This document shows positions 55,958-64,000 of a stretch of 64,000 nt of DNA, piece after piece. The number at the start of each line of letters is the position of its first letter. Within the stretch, counting starts at the first letter, position 1. The position numbers were made by a program, and so were the translations under genes. The notes under the pieces were generated by a model. The model was not told the origin of the DNA and searched no databases. It was given only the letters and a program-made list of their open reading frames with translations. This stretch comes from Paracoccus shandongensis (GTDB taxonomy: Bacteria; Pseudomonadota; Alphaproteobacteria; Rhodobacterales; Rhodobacteraceae): assembly GCF_017315735.1 (NCBI RefSeq), contig NZ_JAFLRK010000011.1:27942-91941 (forward strand). Direction: 5' to 3'.

Positions 55958-56263
55958 TTACCAGCTGGACTTGACGAGACCGGGGATCTGACCGTTCGAG
56001 CCAAGCTCGCGCAGCATGATCCGCGACAGTTTCAACTTGCGGTAATACGCGTGCGGACGGCCGGTCAGTTGGCACCGGTTATGCAGACGCGTTTCCGACG
56101 AATTGCGCGGCAGTTCGGCCAGCTTCAGCGAAGCCTTGAACCGCTCTTCCATCGGACGGGACTGGTCGTTGATCACCTCTTTCAGGGAGGCGCGCTTGGC
56201 GGCGTATTTCGCGACCAGCTGCTGGCGCTTCTTCTCGCGCTCGACCATGGATTTCTTTGCCAT
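55958..56263 (-). CDS. rpsN: Ribosomal protein S14
   Basis: The 101-residue zinc-independent form of S14 (no CxxC) has [21 protein letters not shown] and [20 protein letters not shown] [20 protein letters not shown]. Complete. Confidence 0.98.
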   Translation of the reverse strand: MAKKSMVEREKKRQQLVAKYAAKRASLKEVINDQSRPMEERFKASLKLAELPRNSSETRLHNRCQLTGRPHAYYRKLKLSRIMLRELGSNGQIPGLVKSSW

Positions 56264-56280
56264 ATCTCTTACCTCCGCGA

Positions 56281-56840
<560 letters not shown>

Positions 56841-56841
<1 letters not shown>

Positions 56842-57146
56842 CAGATCACGTCTCCCGTGGTCTTGGCGAAACGGACCTTCTTGTCGCCTTCCATGCGGAA
56901 GCCGACGCGGGTCGCTTTGCCGTTTGCATCCATCAGCGCCAGGTTCGACAGGTCGATCGGCATCGCCTTAGGCGTGCGGCCGCCGGGGGTCGTCTGGGTC
57001 TGGCGCTGGTGACGGATCGCGATGTTGACCCCGTCAACGATGGCCTTGTTTTCCTTGGGCATCACGGCGGTGATTTCGCCCTGCTTGCCCTTGTCCTTGC
57101 CGGCCAGCACGACGACCTTGTCGCCCTTTTTCAGCTTGGCAGCCAT
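56841..57146 (-). CDS. rplX: Ribosomal protein L24
   Basis: The 101-residue L24 ([24 protein letters not shown]) has its start at 57146, overlapping the rplN TAA by one base. Complete. Confidence 0.97.
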
Positions 57147-57514
57147 TACAGCACCTCCGGGGCAAGCGAGATGATCTTCATGAAGTTCTTCGCGCGCAGC
57201 TCGCGGACGACCGGCCCGAAGATACGGGTGCCGACCGGCTCGCCCTGGTTGTTCAGGATGACGGCGGCGTTGCGGTCGAAGCGGATCGAGGTTCCGTCCT
57301 CGCGCTTCACTTCCTTGGCGGTCCGAACGACCACGGCCTTGCGGACGTCGCCCTTCTTGACCCGGCCCCGCGGGATGGCTTCCTTGACGGACACGACAAT
57401 GATGTCGCCCACCGACGCATAGCGACGGTGCGAACCACCCAGGACCTTGATGCACTGAACCCGGCGCGCGCCGGAGTTGTCAGCAACATCCAGATTGGTC
57501 TGCATCTGGATCAT
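57146..57514 (-). CDS. rplN: Ribosomal protein L14
   Basis: The 122-residue L14 ([28 protein letters not shown]) is complete. Confidence 0.98.
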   Translation of the reverse strand: MIQMQTNLDVADNSGARRVQCIKVLGGSHRRYASVGDIIVVSVKEAIPRGRVKKGDVRKAVVVRTAKEVKREDGTSIRFDRNAAVILNNQGEPVGTRIFGPVVRELRAKNFMKIISLAPEVL

Positions 57515-57590
57515 TTGGTTTCTCCCGACCTTTGGGGACCGCCAGACGCGGCCCCAGGGTTTCGATCATTTCTGATCTGTGATGATGGAC

Positions 57591-57836
57591 TTACGCGGAA
57601 ACCGCTTCGTCCGTCAGGACAGTCCAGCGTTTCGTCTTCGAGATGGGCGCGCATTCGATGATGCGAACCTCGTCACCCACCTTGAACTGGTTCAGGGCGT
57701 CATGCGCCCGGTATTTCTTGGACGAACGGACGATCTTGTGCAGCACGGGGTGCTTGAAGCGGCGTTCCACCAGGACGGTGATGGTCTGTTCGTTCTTGTC
57801 GCTGGTGACGCGGCCTTGCAGGATGCGTTTGGGCAT
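57591..57836 (-). CDS. rpsQ: Ribosomal protein S17
   Basis: The 81-residue S17 ([26 protein letters not shown]) is complete; 76 bp separate it from rplN. Confidence 0.97.
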   Translation of the reverse strand: MPKRILQGRVTSDKNEQTITVLVERRFKHPVLHKIVRSSKKYRAHDALNQFKVGDEVRIIECAPISKTKRWTVLTDEAVSA

Positions 57837-57846
57837 GGGCCGTTCC

Positions 57847-58053
57847 TCAGTTCGCTGCGGCGGCGGCTGCCGCCTTCTGGTTCAGGATGGTCTTCACGCG
57901 CGCCACGTCGCGGCGCACCGAACGCATCCGGGCGGTGCCTTCCAATTGGCCGGTGGCCTGCTGGAAACGGAGGTTGAAGGCCTCCTTCTTCAGCGCGACA
58001 AGCTGGTCCTTCAGCTGGTCGGGCGTCTTCGACATCAATTCCTGCGCTTTCAT
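57847..58053 (-). CDS. rpmC: Ribosomal protein L29
   Basis: The 68-residue L29 ([20 protein letters not shown]) has an Ala-rich tail. It is separated from rplP by 197 bp that contain a terminator and a palindromic repeat, unusual inside the S10 operon. Confidence 0.96.
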   Translation of the reverse strand: MKAQELMSKTPDQLKDQLVALKKEAFNLRFQQATGQLEGTARMRSVRRDVARVKTILNQKAAAAAAAN

Positions 58054-58166
58054 GGCGCCTTCCTTTCAACATCACCGGAGAGCCCCTGCAGGCAGGGCCA
58101 CCCTGATTCCCGGTGGAGTTACATGATGAAGGCCTGCCCATACAAGCAACGGCCTCTTCGTGCAAC

Positions 58167-58213
58167 CCTTTTCCCGCCGGGAAAAGGAAAACCCCGCCAG
58201 TCGCCCGGCGGGG
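58167..58213 (-). terminator. Intrinsic terminator between rplP and rpmC
   Basis: On the minus strand CCCCGCC (58213-58207) pairs with GGCGGGG (58198-58192) and is followed by TTTTCCTTTT (58191-58182). A second hairpin, CCTTTTCCC/GGGAAAAGG (58167-58187), overlaps that T-tract. It should end or reduce transcription after rplP. Confidence 0.72.
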
Positions 58214-58226
58214 TCGTGTTGCGTAG

Positions 58227-58246
58227 GGTGCGTGCTTGCACGCACC
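58227..58246. repeat. 20-bp palindrome (copy 2, single)
   Basis: GGTGCGTGC-TT-GCACGCACC, preceded by CGTAG as in copy 3. Placed directly after the rplP stop and before the terminator. Confidence 0.85.
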
Positions 58247-58250
58247 GATC

Positions 58251-58664
58251 TTACCAGTCTTCGCGCGCCACGATGCGGGTCAGGACCGGCAGCTTGTTGG
58301 CGCCAAGGCGCAGGGCTTCGCGCGCGATTTCGTCGGACACGCCGTCGATCTCGAACATGATGCGGCCGGGATGGACGCGGGCGGCCCAGAAGTCGACCGA
58401 GCCCTTGCCCTTGCCCATCCGCACTTCGGTCGGCTTCGAGGAAACCGGCACGTCCGGGAAAATCCGGATCCAGACCCGGCCCTGACGCTTCATGTGGCGG
58501 GTGATCGCGCGGCGGGCCGCCTCGATCTGGCGGGCGGTCACGCGCTCGGGCTCGGTGGCCTTCAGCGCGTAGGAACCGAAGTTCAGGGCGAAACCGCCCT
58601 TGGCTTCGCCGTGGATCCGGCCCTTGTGCTGTTTGCGGAACTTGGTCCGTTTCGGTTGCAGCAT
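58251..58664 (-). CDS. rplP: Ribosomal protein L16
   Basis: The 137-residue L16 ([49 protein letters not shown]) is complete. Confidence 0.98.
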   Translation of the reverse strand: MLQPKRTKFRKQHKGRIHGEAKGGFALNFGSYALKATEPERVTARQIEAARRAITRHMKRQGRVWIRIFPDVPVSSKPTEVRMGKGKGSVDFWAARVHPGRIMFEIDGVSDEIAREALRLGANKLPVLTRIVAREDW

Positions 58665-58676
58665 CTTGTTTGCTCC

Positions 58677-59393
58677 TTAACGCGCGTCGCGGTCACGGCG
58701 CGGACCACGCGGAGCCGGACCTTCCTGAGCCTCGGCGGCCTTGCGGTCGCGAGCCTGGGGGTCATGCTCCATGATCTCGCCCTTGAAGATCCAGGTCTTC
58801 ACCCCGATGATCCCGTAGGGGGTCGTGGCTTCGGCCAGCGCATAGTCGATGTCGGCGCGCAGGGTGTGCAGGGGCACACGACCTTCGCGATACCATTCGG
58901 TCCGCGCGATCTCGGCGCCGCCCAGACGGCCCGACACGTTCACGCGGATGCCCAGGGCACCCATGCGCATCGCGTTCTGCACCGCGCGCTTCATGGCGCG
59001 GCGGAACGAAACCCGACGCTCCAGCTGCTGGGCGATCGATTCCGCGACCAGGGCGGCATCGACTTCCGGCTTGCGGACCTCGACGATGTTCAGGTGAACT
59101 TCCGACTTGGTTAGGTTCGCCAGCTTGTTGCGCAGCACCTCGATATCGGCGCCCTTCTTGCCGATGATCACGCCCGGACGCGCGGCATGGATCGTCACGC
59201 GGCATTTCTTGTGCGGACGCTCGATGATGACGCGGCTGATGCCGGCCTGCTTGGCTTCCGTCTTGATGAAGTCCCGGATCTTCAGGTCTTCAAGCAGCAG
59301 ATTGCCATAGTCCTTGTCGTCGGCATACCAGCGGCTGTCCCAGGTGCGGTTGACCTGCAGGCGCATGCCGATCGGATTGACCTTCTGACCCAT
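58677..59393 (-). CDS. rpsC: Ribosomal protein S3
   Basis: The 238-residue S3 starts [12 protein letters not shown] and has the KH motif [13 protein letters not shown] and a charged C-terminal tail. The start overlaps the rplV stop by one base. Confidence 0.98.
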   Translation of the reverse strand: MGQKVNPIGMRLQVNRTWDSRWYADDKDYGNLLLEDLKIRDFIKTEAKQAGISRVIIERPHKKCRVTIHAARPGVIIGKKGADIEVLRNKLANLTKSEVHLNIVEVRKPEVDAALVAESIAQQLERRVSFRRAMKRAVQNAMRMGALGIRVNVSGRLGGAEIARTEWYREGRVPLHTLRADIDYALAEATTPYGIIGVKTWIFKGEIMEHDPQARDRKAAEAQEGPAPRGPRRDRDAR

Positions 59394-59773
59394 TACGCTT
59401 GCTCCTCGACTTGGCGCACCTTGATGGTGATTTCCGAAAACGGCTTCATGATCTTGCCATACCGGCCACGCGCCCGCGGACGGCCGCGCTTCATCACCAG
59501 GTTCTTGCCGACCCAGGCTTCGGCGACAACCAGGTTGTCCACGTCCAGCCCGTGGTTGTTTTCCGCGTTCGCAATCGCCGACTGCAGGCACTTCTTCACG
59601 TCGCCCGCAATCCGCTTGTGCGAGAAGGTCAGGTCGGCCAGGGCCTTGTCCACCTTCTTGCCGCGGATCAGTTGCGCGACCAGATTCAGTTTCTGCGGCG
59701 AGGTGCGAAGCATCTTGGTCTTCGCGAACGCCTCGTTCTCCGCCACGCGGCGCGGATTCTGTTCCTTACCCAT
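59393..59773 (-). CDS. rplV: Ribosomal protein L22
   Basis: The 126-residue L22 (ISPQKLN-type [37 protein letters not shown]) is complete, with a short N-terminal extension compared with E. coli (110). Confidence 0.97.
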   Translation of the reverse strand: MGKEQNPRRVAENEAFAKTKMLRTSPQKLNLVAQLIRGKKVDKALADLTFSHKRIAGDVKKCLQSAIANAENNHGLDVDNLVVAEAWVGKNLVMKRGRPRARGRYGKIMKPFSEITIKVRQVEEQA

Positions 59774-59778
59774 GACGA

Positions 59779-60057
59779 TTACTTCCTCTTGGCTTTCTTG
59801 TCCGCCGCGTGGCCGTAATAGGTCCGCGTGGGCGAATATTCACCGAATTTCTGGCCGATCATCTCCTCGGTCACCGCAACGGGGATGTGCTTCTGCCCGT
59901 TGTAGACGCCGAAGGTCAGGCCGACGAATTGCGGCAGGATGGTCGAGCGACGCGACCAGATCTTGATGACGTCGGATTTCCCCGACTCGCGGGCCTTTTC
60001 CGCTTTCTTGAGCACATAGGCGTCAACAAAGGGGCCCTTCCAGATAGAACGTGCCAT
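59779..60057 (-). CDS. rpsS: Ribosomal protein S19
   Basis: The 92-residue S19 ([21 protein letters not shown]) is complete. Confidence 0.98.
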   Translation of the reverse strand: MARSIWKGPFVDAYVLKKAEKARESGKSDVIKIWSRRSTILPQFVGLTFGVYNGQKHIPVAVTEEMIGQKFGEYSPTRTYYGHAADKKAKRK

Positions 60058-60060
60058 GGA

Positions 60061-60900
60061 TCAGCGGCCCTTCTTCTTCGCGTGACGCGAACGCAAGATA
60101 TACTTGTCGGTCGCCTTGTTCGAGCGGGTCTTCTTGCCCTTGGTGTCCTTGCCCCAGGGCGTGACCGGCGTGCGGCCACCCGAAGTCCGGCCCTCGCCAC
60201 CGCCATGCGGGTGGTCGATCGGGTTCATGGCGACACCGCGGACGCTGGGGCGGATGCCCTTGTGGCGGTTGCGGCCAGCCTTGCCGAGGTTCTGGTTCGA
60301 GTGGTCGGCATTCGACACGGCGCCGATGGTCGCCATGCATTCCTGGCGGACCAGGCGCAGCTCGCCCGAGGACAGGCGGATCTGGGCGTAACCGCCGTCG
60401 CGGCCCACGAACTGGGCATAGGTGCCCGCCGAACGCGCGATCTGGCCGCCCTTGCCGGGCTTCAGCTCGACGTTGTGGACGATGGTGCCGATCGGCATGC
60501 CGCTGAAGGGCATGGCGTTGCCCGGCTTCACGTCGACCTTGGCGCCGGCGACGACCTTGTCGCCCACGGCCAGGCGCTGCGGCGCGATGATATAGGCGCG
60601 CTCGCCATCCTCATAGCCGATCAGGGCGATGAAGGCGGTGCGGTTGGGATCGTATTCGATCCGTTCCACAACGGCGGCCATGTCGAACTTGGTGCGCTTG
60701 AAATCGACGATGCGATACAGGCGCTTCGCCCCGCCGCCCTTGCGGCGCATGGTGATCCGTCCGGTGTTGTTCCGACCGCCGTTCTTGGTCAGGCCTTCCG
60801 TGAGGGCCTTGACCGGGCGACCTTTCCAAAGCTCCGAACGGTCGATCAGAACCAGCCCGCGCTGGCCAGGCGTCGTCGGTTTATACGACTTCAATGCCAT
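60061..60900 (-). CDS. rplB: Ribosomal protein L2
   Basis: The 279-residue L2 starts [17 protein letters not shown] and has the conserved [18 protein letters not shown] peptidyl-transferase region. The ATG at 60900 fits; the open frame continues 16 codons upstream without signal. Confidence 0.98.
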   Translation of the reverse strand: MALKSYKPTTPGQRGLVLIDRSELWKGRPVKALTEGLTKNGGRNNTGRITMRRKGGGAKRLYRIVDFKRTKFDMAAVVERIEYDPNRTAFIALIGYEDGERAYIIAPQRLAVGDKVVAGAKVDVKPGNAMPFSGMPIGTIVHNVELKPGKGGQIARSAGTYAQFVGRDGGYAQIRLSSGELRLVRQECMATIGAVSNADHSNQNLGKAGRNRHKGIRPSVRGVAMNPIDHPHGGGEGRTSGGRTPVTPWGKDTKGKKTRSNKATDKYILRSRHAKKKGR

Positions 60901-60996
60901 CTTTCTGTCTTCCGTTGCTTTGGACCAGGGTGGTCCGTTGTCGTCCAAAAGATCAGCGGCCCCGGATGAACCGAGGCCGCGGATTCGCGCCTGTTA

Positions 60997-61293
60997 TCAG
61001 AGTCCGGTGGACACGTCGATAGTGTTGCCCTCTTCGAGGGTGACATAGGCTTTCTTGACATCGCTGCGGCGGCCGAGGATGCCCCGGAACCGCTTCTGCT
61101 TGCCCTTGGTGATGGTCGTGTTGACGGCCTTCACCTTGACGCCGAACAGGGCCTCGACCGCCTGCTTGATCTGCGGCTTAGAGGCATCCTTGCTCACCTG
61201 GAACACCACGCCGTTGTTTTCCGACGTCATGGTGGCTTTCTCGGTGATGATCGGCTTGACGATCACGTCGTAATGTTCAGCTTTCGCGCTCAT
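60997..61293 (-). CDS. rplW: Ribosomal protein L23
   Basis: The 98-residue L23 ([20 protein letters not shown]) is complete, overlapping the rplD stop by ATGA. Confidence 0.97.
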   Translation of the reverse strand: MSAKAEHYDVIVKPIITEKATMTSENNGVVFQVSKDASKPQIKQAVEALFGVKVKAVNTTITKGKQKRFRGILGRRSDVKKAYVTLEEGNTIDVSTGL

Positions 61294-61910
61294 TTCAGAC
61301 GAGCCTCCAGAGCTTCGACACCCGAGCGCGTGATCACCAGCGTGTCGCGCTTGAGGATGTCATACACGTTGGCGCCGATCGACGGCAGGATGTCCACGCC
61401 CTCGATGTTGCGGGCGGCGCGGGCGAAGCCTTCGTTCACTTCGGCCCCGTCGATCACCAGCACGCGCTTCCAGCCGTTTTCCTTGACGGCCTTGGCGACG
61501 GCGGCGGTCTTGGCGTCGGCGAGGTTCAGATCCTCGACGATCACCAGTTCACCGGCGGTTGCCTTGGCGGACAGGGCATGGCGCAGGCCCAGAGCGCGCA
61601 CCTTCTTGGGCAGGTCGAAGGCGTGCGAACGCGGGGTCGGGCCCTTGTAGGTGCCGCCGTGACGGAAGGTCGGCGCCTTGCGGGATCCGTGGCGCGCGCC
61701 GCCGGTGCCCTTCTGGCGATAGATCTTCTTGGTCGAATAGCTGACATCCGACTTGCCCAGCACCGAGTGGGTGCCCTGCTGCGCTTTGGCACGCTGCCAG
61801 CGGACGACGCGCTGCAGGATGTCGCCACGAGGCTCCAGCCCGAAGATCTCGTCGGCCAGCTCGATTTCACCGGCCTTGCCGGTATCCAGCTTGATCACAT
61901 CGAGTTTCAT
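61290..61910 (-). CDS. rplD: Ribosomal protein L4
   Basis: The 206-residue L4 ([23 protein letters not shown]) is complete. The start is ATG at 61910 (AGGAG spaced seven) in a TGATG overlap with rplC; a GTG one codon upstream is less likely. Confidence 0.97.
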   Translation of the reverse strand: MKLDVIKLDTGKAGEIELADEIFGLEPRGDILQRVVRWQRAKAQQGTHSVLGKSDVSYSTKKIYRQKGTGGARHGSRKAPTFRHGGTYKGPTPRSHAFDLPKKVRALGLRHALSAKATAGELVIVEDLNLADAKTAAVAKAVKENGWKRVLVIDGAEVNEGFARAARNIEGVDILPSIGANVYDILKRDTLVITRSGVEALEARLK

Positions 61911-62776
61911 CACTTGTCTCCTTCGGGCGCGGCAGCGTCGCCATCCGAAGCCTTGTCGGCCTCGATCGAAGCCTGGGCTTCGGCCAGCGCGGCTTCCTCG
62001 GCGGCGGCGGCTTCGGCGGCGGCAGCCTCGCGGGCGGCTTCCTCGGCGGCGGCGGCTTCAGCGGCGGCAGCCTCGGCGATGCGGCGGGCTTCCTCGGCGG
62101 CGGACTTCAGCGCGGCGGGATAGATCACGTTCTCGGGGGTCGCCTTCTTGACGGCGTCCTTGATCGTGACCCAGCCACCCTTGGAACCGGGAACCGAACC
62201 CTTGACCATGATCAGGCCCCGATCGGCATCGGTGCGCACGACCTGCAGGTTCTGGGTCGTCACGCGGACGGCACCCAAGTGACCCGCCATCTTCTTGCCC
62301 TTGAACACCTTGCCGGGATCCTGGCACTGGCCGGTCGAGCCGTGCGAACGGTGGCTGATCGACACGCCGTGCGAGGCGCGCAGACCGCCGAAGTTGTGGC
62401 GCTTCATGGCGCCCGCGAACCCTTTACCGATCGAGGTGCCGGCGATGTCCACATACTGACCCGCGAAATAGTGGTCAGCCGTGATTTCCTCACCGACATT
62501 GATCAGGTTCTGTTCGGCCACGCGGAATTCCGCGATCTTGCGCTTGGGCGCGACCGAGGCCTTGGCGAAGTGACCGCGCATCGCGGCGGTCGTGCGCTTG
62601 GCCTTGGCGACACCGGCGCCCAGCTGGACGGCGGTATAGCCGTCGCGCGCGGCAGTGCGCTGATCGACGACCTGGAGGTTGTCCAGTTGCAGGACGGTCA
62701 CCGGAACCTGACGGCCGTCTTCCAGGAACAGCCGGGTCATGCCCAGTTTCTTGGCGATAACACCAGTACGCAGCAT
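61910..62776 (-). CDS. rplC: Ribosomal protein L3 with long Ala/Glu C-terminal tail
   Basis: The 288-residue L3 has a normal core (residues 1-~220, including [23 protein letters not shown]) and then an extra ~68-residue tail of Ala and Glu. Within it a 15-residue unit [15 protein letters not shown] is repeated (235-249 and 250-264). E. coli L3 is 209 residues. The tail is probably a solvent-exposed helix or coil. Confidence 0.96.
   Translation of the reverse strand: MLRTGVIAKKLGMTRLFLEDGRQVPVTVLQLDNLQVVDQRTAARDGYTAVQLGAGVAKAKRTTAAMRGHFAKASVAPKRKIAEFRVAEQNLINVGEEITADHYFAGQYVDIAGTSIGKGFAGAMKRHNFGGLRASHGVSISHRSHGSTGQCQDPGKVFKGKKMAGHLGAVRVTTQNLQVVRTDADRGLIMVKGSVPGSKGGWVTIKDAVKKATPENVIYPAALKSAAEEARRIAEAAAAEAAAAEEAAREAAAAEAAAAEEAALAEAQASIEADKASDGDAAAPEGDK
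61991..62075. repeat. 45-bp tandem repeat in the rplC tail
   Basis: Two units (61991-62030 and 62036-62075, period 45 bp) differ at one base. They encode the duplicated Ala/Glu segment of L3, so the duplication looks recent. Confidence 0.8.
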
Positions 62777-62786
62777 GGTCGCCTCC

Positions 62787-63095
62787 TTACACCTTGATCT
62801 CGACATCCACGCCGGCGGCGAGGTCGAGCTTCATCAGGGCGTCCACGGTCTGCGGGGTCGGATCGACGATGTCCAGCAGGCGCTTGTGGGTGCGGATTTC
62901 CCACTGGTCGCGCGACTTCTTGTCGATGTGCGGGCCACGCAGGACGGTGAATTTCTCGATCTTGTTCGGCAGCGGAATCGGGCCGCGAACGGTCGCGCCG
63001 GTGCGCTTGGCGGTGTTGACGATTTCCTGGGTGCTGGCTTCCAGCACGCGATAGTCAAACGCCTTCAGCCGGATGCGGATATTCTGACTTTGCAT
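62787..63095 (-). CDS. rpsJ: Ribosomal protein S10
   Basis: The 102-residue S10 ([34 protein letters not shown]) is complete and starts the S10 operon. Confidence 0.98.
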   Translation of the reverse strand: MQSQNIRIRLKAFDYRVLEASTQEIVNTAKRTGATVRGPIPLPNKIEKFTVLRGPHIDKKSRDQWEIRTHKRLLDIVDPTPQTVDALMKLDLAAGVDVEIKV

Positions 63096-63179
63096 AAGTC
63101 ATCCCTCTGACGGGGAGTTCCAGTCGAGAGGCTGACAACGCACCACGCGCCGCCAGCGTCGGACCGTATATAAAAGGGC

Positions 63180-63206
63180 AAGGCCGCCCCCATAGCGGGC
63201 GGCCTT
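63180..63206. terminator. Hairpin upstream of rpsJ (terminator or leader attenuator)
   Basis: AAGGCCGCCC pairs with GGGCGGCCTT around a short loop. On the minus strand it is followed by GCCCTTTTATATAC. Either it ends the ORFan transcript, or, if the promoter at 63247-63275 is real, it is an attenuator in the S10 leader. Confidence 0.6.
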
Positions 63207-63246
63207 TGCAGGTGCAACCGATTCTATGCTTGGCTGCGACCTGCGT

Positions 63247-63275
63247 TGCTTAGTCATGACTGGCGAAAGTGTCAA
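63247..63275 (-). promoter_or_regulatory. Possible S10 operon promoter
   Basis: A perfect -35 TTGACA (63275-63270) with TAAGCA (63252-63247) after 17 bp. The -10 box is weak. It lies between the ORFan stop and rpsJ. Confidence 0.45.
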
Positions 63276-63301
63276 GCAGGATACGTACAGCCCATGAAGT
63301 G

Positions 63302-63769
63302 CTATTTGCGGTACTTCTCTTGCAGCATAGCAATCAGAGTCGGAACTGCGTCGGGACTTGCCATAAACTTTTGATGCACTTTCGCATCGTTCCGTTTACG
63401 CTTCTTTTCCTGCTTCTTCATACGCTCGAACCGCTCCTCCCTTCGCAGTGTATATAGCCGACGAGCTAACTCGCTGCGAAGCAGCGCATAGTGTGCTTGG
63501 CGCTCTCTGGGCAGTTTACGCCTGATGTGACGCACAATGGCCAACCATCCAGGCATAACCGCTTTTTGGGCCTTACGAATGCGTGCGAAGTCAATCTGAC
63601 TGAATGCGTTATAGGCTTCCAAATAAGCCCGATCCTGCTTGGCAACTCGCCTATTTTCGGCGGCTCTTAGCATAGCTGCTTTGGTTTCAGGCGTAATTAT
63701 CGGAGGCATCGACGAAGCTTGCTTTGGCTCCCAACCAACGGGACTTCGTCTGATAATTGTGCCACCCAT
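63302..63769 (-). CDS. Hypothetical basic protein (lower-GC ORFan)
   Basis: This 155-residue protein is Lys/Arg-rich, largely helical, with a charged segment RREERFERMKKQEKKRKRND. The gene has visibly lower GC and different codon use than the ribosomal genes around it. It lies between tuf and rpsJ, flanked by a hairpin on each side and by palindrome pairs on the tuf side. Not recognised. It is probably acquired DNA. A start at residue 21 (MPPIIT) is possible. Confidence 0.6.
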   Translation of the reverse strand: MGGTIIRRSPVGWEPKQASSMPPIITPETKAAMLRAAENRRVAKQDRAYLEAYNAFSQIDFARIRKAQKAVMPGWLAIVRHIRRKLPRERQAHYALLRSELARRLYTLRREERFERMKKQEKKRKRNDAKVHQKFMASPDAVPTLIAMLQEKYRK

Positions 63770-63819
63770 AAAACGCCCCCTAGTGAACTGCCCACGATGC
63801 TAGAAGAGCTACAAATGCC

Positions 63820-63862
63820 AAGCAACAACAACAAGGCCGCCCCCTTTTGCGGGAGCGGCCCC
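63820..63862 (-). terminator. Probable terminator after tuf
   Basis: Minus-strand GGCCGCTCCC pairs with GGGGGCGGCC (one G-U), followed by TTGTTGTTGTTGC. It lies about 95 bp after the tuf stop, beyond the palindrome pair. Confidence 0.5.
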
Positions 63863-63881
63863 TTGATGTCGTTTGTCGCAT

Positions 63882-63940
63882 GGTGCGTGCAAGCACGCAC
63901 CCTACAGGAAAACGGCGTAGGGTGCGTGCTTGCACGCACC
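63882..63940. repeat. Paired 20-bp palindromes (compound element, copy 3)
   Basis: GGTGCGTGC-AA-GCACGCACC (63882-63901) and GGTGCGTGC-TT-GCACGCACC (63921-63940), with CTAC...GTAG between them, so the pair is itself an inverted repeat. It sits just after the tuf stop. Confidence 0.88.
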
Positions 63941-63956
63941 GCCACCCCTCATCCGA

Positions 63957-64000
63957 TCACTTGATGATCTTGGACACCACGCCGGCGCCGACGGTGCGGC
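63957..64000 (-). CDS. tuf: Elongation factor Tu (C-terminal fragment)
   Basis: Only the last 14 codons are inside the window. The tail RTVGAGVVSKIIK followed by TGA is the EF-Tu C-terminus. The gene continues past the right edge, upstream of the S10 operon as expected (str-S10 junction). Confidence 0.85.
   Translation of the reverse strand, partial: RTVGAGVVSKIIK

Noticed and set aside
63697..63945. Minus-strand 82-codon frame between tuf and the ORFan
   Set aside because: It runs through the palindrome pair and the terminator; its product is an artefact of those repeats.

Overview
The window is GC-rich chromosomal DNA from an alphaproteobacterium, most likely a Rhodobacteraceae member close to Paracoccus. 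The basis is the codon bias, the rpmH-rnpA-yidD...yidC-MOSC-engB-argB order, the aapJQMP general amino-acid transporter, a LuxR/LuxI pair, the PCMT-tolC-(PopZ-like) cluster, CobT, OpgGHC, an ATP12-type F1 chaperone, and S10/spc/alpha ribosomal operons lacking rpsD between rpsK and rpoA. I see no phage, IS element, CRISPR array or replication origin; the exact species is inference.

Layout. 1-9.4 kb: the start of methylmalonyl-CoA epimerase, a receiver protein with an HPt-like C-terminus, a GNAT/DUF1501/DUF1800 operon, aspS, a CPBP membrane protease, a GH25 lysozyme lipoprotein and an FAD-linked oxidase. 9.5-16.9 kb: a family-8 glycosyltransferase coupled to an NAD-dependent epimerase, cobT, an FMN reductase, a PopZ-like acidic protein, tolC and a PCMT-like methyltransferase. 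16.9-29.2 kb: tRNA-Cys, a coupled opgG-opgH-opgC operon for periplasmic glucans, ptsP with lysC, DUF1178, Kdo transferase, a 25-residue membrane peptide, tRNA-Arg and an orphan histidine kinase. 29.4-36.1 kb (plus strand): rpmH, rnpA, yidD, ttcA, yidC, a MOSC protein, engB, argB and a SixA-like phosphatase. 36.2-46.8 kb (minus strand): aapJQMP, a coupled crcB-rluC-HAD-ATP12 chain with rarA upstream, luxI and luxR, then a small plus-strand ORF.

46.8-64 kb is the ribosomal super-operon read on the minus strand. From upstream to downstream it runs: the end of tuf; an ORFan; rpsJ-rplC-rplD-rplW-rplB-rpsS-rplV-rpsC-rplP; rpmC-rpsQ-rplN-rplX-rplE-rpsN-rpsH-rplF-rplR-rpsE-rpmD; a two-gene insertion; then rplO-secY-adk-rpsM-rpsK-rpoA-rplQ.

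The most notable features lie here. The super-operon is interrupted three times by non-ribosomal DNA or apparent terminators: (i) a lower-GC 155-residue ORFan between tuf and rpsJ; (ii) an intrinsic terminator plus a palindromic repeat between rplP and rpmC; (iii) a strong terminator after rpmD, followed by two exported-protein genes and a new promoter before rplO. A dispersed 20-bp palindrome, GGTGCGTGC-NN-GCACGCACC, occurs five times, all in gaps of this super-operon; in two gaps it forms an inverted pair with conserved flanks, like REP/BIME elements. Promoters and terminators were read by eye from the bases. Family assignments come from recognised motifs and gene order and were not checked by database search.
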